From Viscum album (lineage: Eukaryota; Streptophyta; Magnoliopsida; Santalales; Viscaceae), in assembly GCA_963277665.1 (NCBI GenBank), contig OY728152.1:1186942357-1187006356 (forward strand): a DNA stretch of 64,000 bases, in the 5' to 3' direction. How positions within the stretch are numbered: position 1 is the stretch's first letter; each line of letters opens with the position of its first letter. A program made the position numbers and the translations under genes. The notes below the pieces were generated by a model. That model saw only the letters and a program-made list of their open reading frames with translations. It was not told the DNA's origin and ran no database searches. Of this stretch, positions 23,701 through 34,107 are shown piece by piece.

Positions 23701-24968
23701 AAGGTAAAGGAAAATATCACAATCTCGTTTTTATCCGAGATTGTTTATACATTGAAATTTACTGGGGTGTATTTTAACATCCACATCCATGTTTCCTCAA
23801 TATGTAATATTTATATCCTTATAAAATAGTTTATATCCAATTTTACCCTTCGGTGAGTTTTTAGTAAAAGATATGAAAGGAATCTTTTGTCGCTTTTCGT
23901 ACGAGGTACTTTTTGACTTTTCCGACAAAAGTACATAGAATGTTTTTTTAACTTACACGGCATGAATGGATTTTTAAAAAATTATTTCCAAGAAGCTTCC
24001 TTTACAAGTTTTCAAGTTTATTTTTAATCAAATTCTTTTAGTTTAAAATTGTATGACATGTTAAGAAAGGAAAATGTTTTTTTGAAGTATAAAAGATATT
24101 TTCCTCAAGAATGGAGTTCAAGGGTTTTATCAAAATTATTTTCCATCTAAGATAATATAGTGTTGTTTTTCTAACACTATTATTACATTGATTTGATTAT
24201 TTTTTTATGGAATTATTTTTATGAATTCCTTTATCCTATATGAATTTTTTTATGATGTCATGTTGTTTAAGAAACCCATTTTTACTACATGGGTTATGCA
24301 ATGATGTATTATTTATGATTTTGTGGCACATATAAGAATGGTATCATTATGAGATGGGTGGGACCTATATCTCCCTCCAATGCATTGGGTCAAGATTTTA
24401 TATCTCATTAGATAGACATGGATGGAACGGTAGGTTATACCGGTTCAGTGAAACAGGACTGAAACGAGGGTGACTTGGTTCAGAAATGGACGTTGTCCAC
24501 TAAGATAGTCTTGGCAATGAGTCTTGACTAATAAGATATGATTCTCCATGATTATGTGTGAATGACAAAAAGTTTCATGTTTTATGTTATTATTATTGGG
24601 ATTTCATTTCACTACTATGACATATCCCATGTTATGAAATTATGCTCTCTTTTATAGGTAAAGATTTCTAAAATGTTATGTTCTTATGAATATGATGTGA
24701 TTGATATTTCTTTTTTTTTACCCTTACTGAGCATTTGGGCTCTCCCTTTTGTGTTTTCATTTCCCCAGGATATAACGAAAGGTTTTAGGTAAAAAAGGAA
24801 GATCTTTATGGGAGATGTTGAAGATCTTTCACCACGATTAGAAGATTATATTCCGAGTTTCCAAAGACACTAAACTATTACGGTCCTTGTGTGTGTGTTT
24901 TTGTTATGTACTAAGTATTCCGCAAAAGTAATGTAATGTCCATGTACGTCATGCTTCAGGTCTCTACA
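20769..24968 (+). repeat. B 3' LTR (4200 bp)
   Basis: Second copy of the B LTR, colinear with 14352-18545. It keeps the perfect palindrome CCAATGCATTGG at 24377-24388, the three hairpin units and the TATA box at 22608. It ends CTCTACA before GATAG. Confidence 0.92.
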
Positions 24969-24973
24969 GATAG
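24969..24973. repeat. Target site duplication of B (right), GATAG
   Basis: Identical to 14347-14351. Confidence 0.9.
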
Positions 24974-26090
24974 TTGCCGAAAGGGATGCCTCAGCCTTTA
25001 CTAGTGCTAGAGTGGAAATGGGAAAATATATCCATGGACTTCGTTGTTGGATTTCCAAAGACACCTCAAGGTAATAATGCAATCTGGGTTATTGTTGATC
25101 ACTTGACTAAATCTGCTAATTTCCTTGCTATACGAGATAATTTTTCCCTAGATCAACTTTCCCATTTGTATCTTAAAGAGATAGTCAGGTTACATGGAGT
25201 TCCTCTCTCCATTGTATCTAACTGTGATCCCAGGTTCAGTTCTATCTTTTTGAAAGGCCTTCAGAAGTCATTGGATACTGAATTAATTTTTAGTACTACT
25301 TTTCATCCTCAGTCAGATGGGCAGTCAGAACGAACAATTAACACTTTAAAAGAAATGTTACATGATTGTTCGATGGATTATCAGGGATGTTGGGACCAAC
25401 ATCCTTCTTGGGTTGAGTTTTCATATAATAACAGTTTTTATTCCAGTATACAGATGGCACCATTTGAGGCATTATATAGGAAGCAGTGTTGAATTCCATC
25501 TTTCTGGGATGAAGTGGGTGAAAGGAAGCTGATGGGACCAGAATTGGTAGAAGAGTTGGAAGAAAAAGTTTAGCTGTTACAGAAACACATGAGAACAGCT
25601 CAGAGCAGGCGGAAGAGTTATGTGGACAATAGGAGGAAGGATCTCTCTTTTGAGGTAGGTGATCATGTTTTTTTCAAAGTATCACCATGGAAAAGTGTGA
25701 TGCGATTTGGTAAGAAAGGAAACCTGAGTCCAAGGTTCATTGGGCCATATGAAATTCTGTAGGGAGTTGGATCAGTTGCTTACCGAGTGGCTTTACCTCC
25801 GATATTATCTCAGGTACACAATGTTTTTCGTGATTCAATGTTAAGGAAGTACATGCCAGATCCATCTCATGTTTTGAGTCCATAAGTTGTTCAGTTGGAA
25901 GAGAATATATCTTATAAGGAACAACTGGTTCAAATTCTTGACCACAGGGAGAAAGTGTTACGTAATTAGGTGATTCATCAGGTAAAGGTTTTGTGTAAAA
26001 ACCACATGATTGAAGAGGCAACATGGGAATTGAAAATGCAATGAGGGCTAAATACCCCCACTTATTCGATAAGTAAATAAATTGCGGGGA
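24974..26090 (+). pseudogene. pol: C pol part 2: integrase core and chromodomain-like tail
   Basis: Continues the integrase cut at 14351. The open part 24974-25489 contains WENISMDFVVGFP (first Asp), VSNCDPRF (second Asp of the DDE triad is still present) and SDGQSERTINTLKEML (Glu), then [10 protein letters not shown] and APFEALYRK. A stop follows at 25490. After this come the linker (LMGPELVEELEEKV, with one stop), the SH3-like GPYEIL region (about 25742, one stop), HNVFRDSMLRKYMPDPSHVLSP (about 25819-25884) and the tail EEATWELK near 26010-26040, typical of chromodomain-bearing gypsy elements. Ends before the polypurine tract at 26102. Confidence 0.85.
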
Positions 26091-26101
26091 CACAATTTTC
26101 T

Positions 26102-26115
26102 ACTGGGGGGAATAA
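26102..26115 (+). promoter_or_regulatory. Polypurine tract of C
   Basis: ACTGGGGGGAATAA immediately upstream of the C 3' LTR start TGTAACATCCC. Confidence 0.75.
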
Positions 26116-28881
26116 TGTAACATCCCAAGTAATTAATGAATAATATATATTTTTATCTATGTCTATTAATTAATTAGATAGTGTTTTAGAGGCTTAAAAT
26201 GAGAATAAATTCAATCTTAAGCATGAAATACACTAATATTTTTAAAAGATTGTTTTAGTGCCTTTTAATGGAAAACCATTTTTTAAATATATCTTTTGAC
26301 AATTTTATAAGCTATATTTTTAACAATAAACATATCATTTATGATTGAGACATTGACATATACTTTGGATAAATTTCTGGTAGTTTTCTGATAATGTTCT
26401 TTTCTTAATGAATTGTGAAAAATGTTGTATTTTAATTCAAAACCACTTTTTAATCTAATTTTTTTATATGATTATATTATATTTTTAATTGGTTTTAAAG
26501 TTAAATTAGAATATATTTTTTCCATTTAATACAATTTTGGTCCTTGTAATTAATTTCACATTGAAATTGGACTTAAACTACTGTCAATCTTTTGATAATT
26601 ATTGTTTCATAAAAACACGCTATTTTCTCTAAAAGTGGGAATTAATTATTATATTAATAAATGTAACTTATATTTTTTTGAATTTTTTAAAATAGACAAA
26701 ATTATTTTAATTCAGAATATCAAATATATAATAGGGTGATTTTTTTGTATTTTTCTGAAAAACATCAATTTTTTATGAATAGTGAAACCACTAAGTTGTA
26801 CTTAAAAAACTGATTTTTCGATTAAATGAAATTTTACCACCTCTATGTTTTGAATTTCAAAAATCCGACATAAATGGTTATCATTAAGAAGTAAAATGTG
26901 GTTCAATGGGATTAAAATAATTTTTTGGTGAATAGTAACTTTTATGTTTTTAATCGTCATTAGAGGTAATTAGTGTAATTTAAGGTAAGAATAATGTTTT
27001 AATAAAATGAAAGGAACATGAAACATGCCCTACCCTTATTGTATGTGTCATGGATGGCCAAGAAAACCCATGGGTTGATTTTTGGGACACCATGGAGCCA
27101 CTTGGGTATGATATGGACATTAATGCCTTTTATTTAATGTAAAAGTAAAAATGACACAAACATGAGTTGTTTAACTAAAAAAATTTAAATGGGGTTATAC
27201 AAGTCATATTGTTGACTATAAATATTGCTTAAAAAGATAAAAAGATTTCCTATATCATGATATTTTGTTTATAATTTTTAGACATTAAATAAATTAAATT
27301 ATTTATGACACCATGATGATGCAGTGATGACCTCATTATTGAACGATTTAAATAAAATGAAAATAAAATGTAACATATAAGACACCTAAAATTGTAAAAA
27401 AAACCTCTCAAATGGCTGGATTTAGAACCCTTATCACCTTATACTCGAAATATAAAATTTTGGGACCTTTTAAATCAGAAAATCATTTTATAATAAAGTA
27501 TCCTTTTATAACTTTCCAAGACTGCCCCTCCTCTCCTCTTATTAAAGGCCCCCACCTCTACCACCTTACCCACACTTCCAAATCCTTGGGCTCGGCCAAC
27601 CTCTACCCATTTTGTCTCTCTGCATCCCTCTATAACTCTTAGAAGTCTTACATTGTGCAGAAGTCTTCCCAAGGAAGCCTTTGAGCTCAAATCCAAAAGA
27701 GTTACACGATTTAATGGTAGTGTCTTCTCTTATGTTATTATGTTTTATTTTTCTCCTGAAACCCCCTAAACTCTTTTTATTCAATTTTTTTGTAACAAAA
27801 CCAGTATCTTACATATACTAGGATGTTGTTATAAGAAGGATTCGAGCTATACTTACACACAACTACATATAATGGTTAAAGAACATACTGTTTCCGTGGA
27901 TGGCGAATTTCTGCCTCACGAAACGATGATTGTTCAATATTCTTTTCACTCCTTCAATGGTGACCATTAAGATGACACTATATTTATATATGATATATAA
28001 TATTTTTCTGTTTTACTTATGCTTCTGAATTTTTCATTTATGGAATACCTTTATGGTTTCCATTATGGGTAAACACGATATCTTCATTTTAGGAAGTGCA
28101 GACTACCGCCCTCTTAAAGTGATTTGATTCGTTAATGCCATATGTGGGACGTATAAAGGATGTAATTAATGATATTATATATGATATTATACTGGAATTA
28201 TAATATACCTTTATATAATTATGATTCCATTCCATAAAATATGAAATAGAAAAAAAAGTAGTGTTCATGCGTACGTACGGCTTACCATCTCCATGAACGG
28301 TGCATTTCATTTATTACCTCTAAACGTAATGTATTATTATAAATGCATCAATATACTGGATTTATATGATATATATAATATCTACATCATGAGTATAACT
28401 CTGGATATAATGGATATTTGCCTACGTGAACAACTAGTAAATATACGAAGTTCACTTTTAACTCAAGTATCAAATATCGACAAAACGACCGTTATTAACT
28501 TAAATGATTACATAATGATCATAACATGGTAATAAGTGATATAAAAGGAATAATGAACTTGAAAGGGTTCTTAAGAAAGTAGAAATTAACTCAGTTTTAT
28601 TATTCAAGAGGTTAAAGAATGATCGAGTCTAGTCGGACCCGAAGTATGGGACTTCGTCTCAATCACCTTTCCTTGAGGCATATTTTGATTTATACACAAA
28701 CGTATTTTATACGGTGTGTAAACCCCTATTACTTTTAAGTTTATCCAAAAGGAATACTTTTTTTATACGAAGCATTTACTAAACGAAAAAAGGGAATTCT
28801 TTTGTCGTGCGTATGCGGCGACAACAACTTCTCTAATGTCGTGACCATTATTTGAGTTCTGGCTTCCTCTACAAGCCATAA
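26116..28881 (+). repeat. C 3' LTR, first part
   Basis: Colinear with 7250 onward. It is interrupted by element A after 28881 and resumes at 39242. The TATA box equivalent is mutated (TTATTAAAGG near 27538). Hairpin unit 3 at 28263-28298 is in good condition. Confidence 0.92.
28877..28881. repeat. Target site duplication of A (left), CATAA
   Basis: CATAA before LTR A, repeated at 39237-39241. Confidence 0.9.
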
Positions 28882-29043
28882 TGTAACGACCCAAAATTTC
28901 ATTAATGGAAAATCCCTCTTGATCCAGTTAAATGTTTCTTTATGAAAAAAAAATGTTTTTATAAGATGTAAACTTCTTTAGTTTAACGTTAAGATTTGTG
29001 ACCGTTACTTTTATAGTCGTTGAACAGTGATCACCTGGGTAGT

Positions 29044-29054
29044 CTAAATATAAG
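29044..29054 (+). promoter_or_regulatory. TATA-like box upstream of the LTR frame
   Basis: TAAATATAAGG about 45 bases before the ATG at 29094, too far upstream to serve the main LTR transcript. Both LTR copies keep it. A promoter role is a guess from sequence and distance. Confidence 0.3.
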
Positions 29055-29093
29055 GCTTTAACGAACCAATTTTCTACTCAGACAAAGGAAGCG

Positions 29094-29363
29094 ATGGCCT
29101 CATCCAGTAGAATTTCCCCTTACGAAGCCCATTTGTCGGAGCTCGGAAAGGAGGTGGCGTCTTTGGGCTTTGCCCTTGACCAAGCCCAAGCTGAGCTTCA
29201 TCAAGTCAAGCTCGAACGTGATCGTCTACGGGAAAAATGGAAGTTGATAGAGATTACCACTCGAGCGATGTTATCCGAGCAACCCCAAGAGTCTGTCACC
29301 ATCGCACACCTTACCCTTAGGACTTATGCGGCTATTTTAAGGGGTTATGTAACAAATAAGTAG
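29094..29363 (+). CDS. LTR-embedded 89-aa open frame (5' copy)
   Basis: Function not recognised. It starts MASSSRISPYEA with the start context GAAGCGATGGCC, a very good plant initiation context, and ends in TAG. Residues about 15-60 are rich in Leu, Glu, Lys and Gln with heptad-like spacing (LSELGKEVASL, then LHQVKLERDRLREKW), suggesting a short coiled coil; no signal peptide or membrane segment. It is clearly richer in G+C than the surrounding LTR. It lies in U3, upstream of the main TATA box, so the 3' LTR copy would be on the end of the genomic RNA. The other copy (36792) is also open. None of the other LTR families here has it. It may be a captured host fragment or an element accessory gene; a chance frame is less likely given length and composition. 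Confidence 0.5.
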   Translation: MASSSRISPYEAHLSELGKEVASLGFALDQAQAELHQVKLERDRLREKWKLIEITTRAMLSEQPQESVTIAHLTLRTYAAILRGYVTNK

Positions 29364-30207
29364 CACCATGTTCATGTACATTATTTTTGTATATAATAAT
29401 GAATATAATTTCTAGTCATTTTTGATACATTGTAATTAGTTTTTAATGTACAAACGGTGTTTTTAGTTATTATTTAATTAAGAATTAAATTTTATTAAAT
29501 TAAAGGATTTTTGAATTAAATAATATTTTAATAATATATTATTATTAATATTAAATTAATTTTTATTAAATATAAATTATCTTATAATTTTATGAATGCA
29601 ATTAAAATTTTTATTAAGGTTTGAAAGCCATTTCTGTCAAAACCCGTGAATTTTTTATAAATGTCGGTTTTTGTTTTAAAAGTGAAAATTCACATATTAA
29701 GAAAATTATTTAGATAAAATAAATATTATTTTTTGGAATCAGGACGTCGAAATTATCCAACGGTGAATTTTTCATAATTTTCTGAGACAGTCAAATTTTT
29801 GGGTAAAAATTAAATACCATTTAAATATATAATGTGTTTTATGACATCATAATGACCCAATGGTTATGTAATAAAATACCATAATCCTTATGTTCGGCCA
29901 GTATGTGTTTTATCATTCAAATAATGAGGTTTTGGGTTTGTTTGAATCACTTTTCAAAGCATTAATGGAGCCCTCAAGACTTATTCAACACTTTGCCTTT
30001 TTAAATTAATTTCCATGGGAGTGTGACTCACCTCCACATAAGCAACCCTAATTTTTTAATAAGTTAGGACCTTGGCCTTGTAAATTATTGTTTTCCTCTT
30101 TCCTTTTCATGAAACCATGGGCAAATACCATGGGATGGTTTGTGGTTTGGATTATTTTAATATAAGGGGTCCCAAACCTAAATAATAAAGAATTCTCTCA
30201 CCTTTCC

Positions 30208-30215
30208 TATATAAA
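30208..30215 (+). promoter_or_regulatory. TATA box of A 5' LTR
   Basis: TATATAAA followed by a C-rich leader (ACCCACCCAATC). Conserved in the 3' LTR at 37905-37912. The best candidate for the element promoter. Confidence 0.75.
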
Positions 30216-30989
30216 CCCACCCAATCTCCCACTTCCTCCTCACCCAAAGCCCTTGAAGTTCGTCCAACCTCTGCTCTACTCTCTCTATAATCCTCTCAAG
30301 GTGCCCCAAGCTCCCATGAAGCCTCTCAAAAGCCTCTCTATAGCCTTTGGAAGCACACTTCCAAGTAAGGGGTTTTCTTCCTTTCTCATTTTTTTGTCAA
30401 TTTTCTTTAAGTTGTATTTCCCTTTTTATTTCAATTATGAATGTTGGGGTATGGTTTCGCACCTCCCCCATACTGCCCTATTATTGTTTGAATGATGGGA
30501 GAACCCTTTCTCTCTCATTAAATGCCTCCCATGTACACCCGTTACTATGCCGAAATTCCGAAAGGAACTTCTCTCTCATCTTTTACATTCAAGCAATACT
30601 TTTGTATCATGAATCTAAATTCCATTTCTATTGTTGGGACATGTATATATATGATCTCCTTACTGTCCATTACATGTAAATATGATGAGGAACCCCTTTC
30701 TCTCTCATCACCCTTTTTATGAATTCTTATGTCACGCCGTTACGCTGCCAAAATCGCACCGATTTTCTAAGCCAATGTCTTTGTGTAGTGAATACCATGC
30801 CCATTTCTCCATCAAGGGTATTCACCTTTATGCACATATACATATTGATTGTAAAGTTTCATGTATGAATTCCACATTCCTTTATCGTGGAATAAATGAT
30901 TATGTTTTATGAATCCATGTTTTATGATCCATGTGGCACACTTATGCATGAAATGAAATGTTTAAGAAGGGTGCGCCCTTTATAGCGCT

Positions 30990-31001
30990 CCAATGCATTG
31001 G
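30990..31001 (+). repeat. Palindrome CCAATGCATTGG (A 5' LTR)
   Basis: Perfect 12-bp palindrome. Copies: 38687-38698 (A 3' LTR), 24377-24388 (B), 10256-10267 (C), and near-copies at 3404-3414 and 44619-44630 (D). Confidence 0.8.
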
Positions 31002-31030
31002 GTAAAGTATAGTATCATGATACGTCATGT

Positions 31031-31138
31031 GCAATGAGTGTTGACTCATGCTAATTCAAGTGCAACGAGGGTTTACTCGTGCTTCAAGTGCAATGAGGGT
31101 TTACTCATGCTCCATGTGCAATGAGCCTTGGTTCATGC
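31031..31138 (+). repeat. Four tandem stem-loops in A LTR
   Basis: Units start at 31031, 31062, 31090 and 31118 (spacing 31, 28, 28). Each is GCAAYGAG, a 5-7 base loop, then CTCRTGC. Unit 2 has ACGAG paired with CTCGT where units 1 and 3 have ATGAG with CTCAT, a compensatory change. The array is kept in the 3' LTR at about 38729-38836. Confidence 0.75.
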
Positions 31139-31495
31139 TAATTCAATGTTAAGTGTTGTTGCCACATTTCCATGTTATGATTATCAAGCTTTATCATTCC
31201 TTTATGTTCATGTCTCTCTTATGCTCTATTGATATGACTATTTCCTAACATGTATTGTACTCCTCATGTTATTCATTGTGTACTCCCTTACTGGGCTTTA
31301 TAGCTCACCCTTTTCTTATGCATGTCCTCAGGTTATCCCATGCAATGCTAAGTACGAAGGAATGTAGTGGTCATGTAAAGGAAGTTTTCAATAAGGATGT
31401 TGTATTTCAAGTTTAAAGTTTTCATGTAATGATCCTAAGCCCCAAAGACACTAAACCTCTTGATCTTATTTGTTGTATCAAGTGAAGTTTTATGT

Positions 31496-31501
31496 AATAA
31501 A
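31496..31501 (+). terminator. Polyadenylation-type signal in A LTR
   Basis: AATAAA about 40 bases before the LTR end, again present in the 3' LTR near 39193. Plausible 3' end signal for the element RNA. Confidence 0.4.
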
Positions 31502-31541
31502 GCATGTTTAAGTTGTAATAAAAACGCAGGGTTGTCATAGT

Positions 31542-31553
31542 TGGTATCAAAGG
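31542..31553 (+). promoter_or_regulatory. Primer binding site of A
   Basis: TGGTATCAAAGG two bases after the LTR, one base different from the B site; initiator-Met tRNA type. Confidence 0.85.
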
Positions 31554-31654
31554 ATAGGTTTAGTTATTTTTGGGATTAGGAAACCCTAGTAAAGCCTTAG
31601 ATACAATACTAATCATAATAAAAACATCCCTAAGTTTTGGTAAATACTAAGTAA

Positions 31655-31837
31655 GTGGTTTATCAAACAAATACATCCCTGTCTGGATACGAGCAGGTAG
31701 AGGCGGCTCTGGCACAGATGTATCCTAGGGGTAAAACCCGAAAACACCACTTTGAGCTAGACTCGAATGGGAACTGGTGCACGACAACGGGCCTTGCTGC
31801 ACTCTTGGTTACTACACTCCTGGGGGATATTTTTTGA
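31655..31837 (+). other. GC-rich open stretch in A leader
   Basis: A 60-codon frame (begins MVYQTNTSLSGYEQVEAAL) in the untranslated leader between the primer site and gag. The bases at about 31680-31825 are markedly richer in G+C than the flanks and have no counterpart in the shorter leaders of B, C or D. No family recognised. It could be a captured host segment; being inside the candidate intron it need not be translated. Confidence 0.35.
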
Positions 31838-32038
31838 TAAATTCACAATCTTAGTATGAACCCTTATTAAGGGAAAATTGCCCCTAAGGATATATGTTAG
31901 AAGGAAGATCATGAAAAGCCTGGATTGAATCCTATAGACTCATGATTTAAATAGATTAAAGTTTATTTATAAGTCATCAACTTTTGTCTTTGGATTACCC
32001 TTTATGTGTTACCCCTAACTTTCCTTTTATTCCAGCCA

Positions 32039-32599
32039 ATGGACGGTAATAGGAGAACTCGGGCTAACAACCGTTGTGAAGATCAGTGTGATGATTGTAC
32101 TTATGAGATGCCCAATCCAATGGGAGCGGGAATCACAAACTTTGTCACGCTTCTCTCTCAGCTAACTCATGTTTTGAATAGAAACACTGGTCAAGAGGAA
32201 CGTTCAACCCCCCCTAAGAAAGAACAAGTCGCTATTGAAAGCTTCATGAGACAAAGGCCTCCTACTTTTAGTGGATCATCTGATCCCACGATTGTTGAAC
32301 AATGGATCAACTCCATTGAAAAGATATTCTCCATCCTCCAATGCTCTGAAAAAGAGAAGGTTCTCCTGGCGGCTTATCGTATGGAGGGTGAAGCTGATCA
32401 ATGGTGGACGTTGATAAAAAATACGAAGCCTGAGGAGGAGATCGAGGCTTTGGAATGGAAGGTATTCCGGAAGATGTTTTTCGATAAATATTTTCCACGC
32501 ACCCTCCGTCTTAAGATGGAAAGGGACTTCCTTTCCCTCAAGCAGAAAGATGAGGAATCTGTGGGAGCATACGAGGCAAACTTCACAAGGCTTGCATGA
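32039..32599 (+). pseudogene. gag: A gag, N-terminal part
   Basis: Gag capsid part, starting MDGNRRTRANNRCEDQ at 32039; the upstream in-frame ATG at 32006 lies before the acceptor-like site and was not chosen. It contains the conserved retrotransposon-gag motifs ESFMRQRPPTFSGSSDP, then EKVLLAAYRMEGEADQWW and the FFDKYFP, FLSLKQ and YEANFTRLA blocks. It ends in TGA at 32597-32599, where relatives continue with an Arg codon; a CGA-to-TGA change fits deamination at a methylated CpG. Downstream sequence is in the same frame, so this single stop separates it from the nucleocapsid and pol. Confidence 0.85.
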
Positions 32600-34105
32600 T
32601 ACGCTTCCGGCTTTGTCGTTACCCCCGAATGCAAGGTTGACCGCTTCTTTGGTGGGCTGAAGCCTAGCTTGCGGAAAGCATTAGCGATCCGTGACTTCGA
32701 CAGCTATGAGGAAATTGTCCGATGTGCCCTCAAGGTTGAAATGGAGATCGGAGAATCACAGGGGTATCATGGGGACAAGAAGCGTAAGGTGGACTTCAAT
32801 GCTGGTGGTCCGATGGATAAATCCAACGGTGCTAAGAAATTCCAGCACCCCACTTTCCAAAAGTGTGGAAAGAAGCACCCTGGAAATTGCCTTAGGGGGA
32901 CAAGAAAATGCTTCAAGTGTGGAAGAGAAGGGCACCTAGCTGTTAACTGTCAGCAAGAAGGACCCGCGGCTGCGACAGAGGGGAGGAACGCTCCGTTCGA
33001 ACCTCAACGCGTTGTTCAATGCTTCAAATGCAATGAACCGGGTCATTTTGCGAATCAGTGCCCTAATCCAAGGGTTATCGGGGGCAATCAACAACCTCCA
33101 AGACAGCAAGGAAGAGCTTTTGCCATCACTTCTGCCGAAGTGAACCCCGACAACGAAGTGGTGACAGGTACGCTAGTTATTCATTCAAGAATAGAGAACG
33201 TACTTTTTGATTCAGGTTCTACGCATTCTTTTATATATCAAAAGTTTAGTAGAACAATCCCTGCACCACCACAAATCATGGAAGTAAAGATGTCGGTGAG
33301 TACGGCAAATGGGGCAATCATTGCATCCCATGAGTATAAGTCCTCCCCTGTTATAATCTGTGGATTGAATTTCCCGGCGAACCTCGTCATACTCCCTTTG
33401 GTGGAATTTGATGCAATTCTTTGCATGGATTGGCTTTCCTTATATAGAGCCAACATAAATTGTCGGGAGAGGGAAATCACACTCCATATGGAGAATCGCC
33501 CCCCGATTCTTTACAAGTGTCAGGAGGAAGATGAATATACTTTAGCTCCATCATCTCAAGCATGGATATTACTGCCTTATGAGCACGCATATCTGACTCA
33601 GATGATTAAGTCCAAGGAAGAAACCACCCTTGAAGAAATGCCTATTGTGGGGGAATTCGCTGAAGTATTTCCCGAGGAACTTCATGGTCTTCCTCCAAGA
33701 AGAGATGTGGAGTTCTCAATTGAACTTATACCTGGGGCACTACCAATATCCAAGACTCCATATAGAATGGCTGTGGTTGAGCTTGAAGAACTGAAGAAAC
33801 AACTACAGGAGAATCTGGATAAAGGGTTTATACGCCTAAGTGCATCACCATGGGGTGCACCAGTCCTCGTCATCAAGAAGAAGGATGGGTCAATGCGGCT
33901 TTGCATCGATTATCGTGAACTTAAAAAAATCACGATAAAGAACAACTATCCTCTCCCAAGAATCGATGACTTGTTTGATCAGCTGCATGGAGCACAATAT
34001 TTCTCCAAGGTCGACTTGCGGTCGGGATATTATCAAGTAAGGGTGAAGAAGGAAGATATCCCCAAGACTGCTTTTCGTACAAGGTACGAGCACTATAATT
34101 CATAG
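32600..34105 (+). pseudogene. pol: A gag C-terminus, protease and RT N-terminal half
   Basis: Same frame as the preceding gag. Numbering from Met at 32669: incomplete knuckle C-G-K-K-H-x-G-N-C (66-74), zinc knuckle CX2CX4HX4C at 81-94 and a second at 118-131, protease active site [11 protein letters not shown] with Asp181, post-protease MDWLSLY (253-259), then RT from about 350: [19 protein letters not shown] and CIDYRELKK (393-420), [10 protein letters not shown], and [14 protein letters not shown] with a first catalytic Asp. One missing base near 34098 shifts the frame, and translation would stop at 34103-34105 in the middle of RT. Otherwise the domains look intact. Confidence 0.9.
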
Positions 34106-34107
34106 AA

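Larger units (their letters stand above)
14352..24968 (+). mobile_element. Element B, large non-autonomous gypsy-type LTR retrotransposon
   Basis: Two LTRs of about 4.2 kb (14352-18545 and 20769-24968) flank only 2223 bp of internal sequence. The primer site TGGTATCAGAGG and the polypurine tract TTTTAAGGGGGG are both intact-looking, and the 5-bp duplication GATAG is exact, so it moved as a proper retrotransposon. No RT, integrase or protease is present; only a small Gag-like frame with zinc knuckles. I count about 15 differences in the first 177 LTR bases. It must have used proteins from another element. The LTR architecture is close to C (shared U3 modules, promoter, hairpins), so a C-like element is a candidate donor (inference). 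Confidence 0.9.
28882..31539 (+). repeat. A 5' LTR
   Basis: TGTAACGACCC...GTTGTCATA. Contains the 89-codon frame (29094-29363), a TATA box at 30208-30215, a donor-like GT at 30365, the palindrome CCAATGCATTGG at 30990-31001, four tandem stem-loops at 31031-31138 and a polyadenylation-type AATAAA at 31496-31501. With the TATA box in the middle and AATAAA near the end, the R region would be unusually long, about 1.3 kb (inference). Confidence 0.95.
30365..32035 (+). other. Candidate leader intron of A
   Basis: Donor CCAA|GTAAGG at 30365, about 150 bases after the TATA box. Acceptor TTTTATTCCAG ending at 32035, three bases before the gag ATG, with a branch-like CTAAC at 32015-32019. Splicing would remove 1671 bases including the tandem stem-loops and the primer site, leaving a short leader on the gag-pol mRNA. 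B, C and D have the same arrangement. This is inferred from consensus and positional agreement, not from transcripts. Confidence 0.4.

Noticed and set aside
29094..29363. Purifying selection on the LTR frame because both copies are open
   Set aside because: The two LTRs were identical at insertion; with about seven non-synonymous and one silent change since then the comparison gives no sign of constraint.
30253..30912. Overlapping open frames of 66-110 codons downstream of the A TATA box (also 37998-38376)
   Set aside because: Pyrimidine-rich leader sequence gives chance open frames in several phases; they cross the probable splice donor and show no protein-like pattern. The two LTR copies differ in which frames are open.
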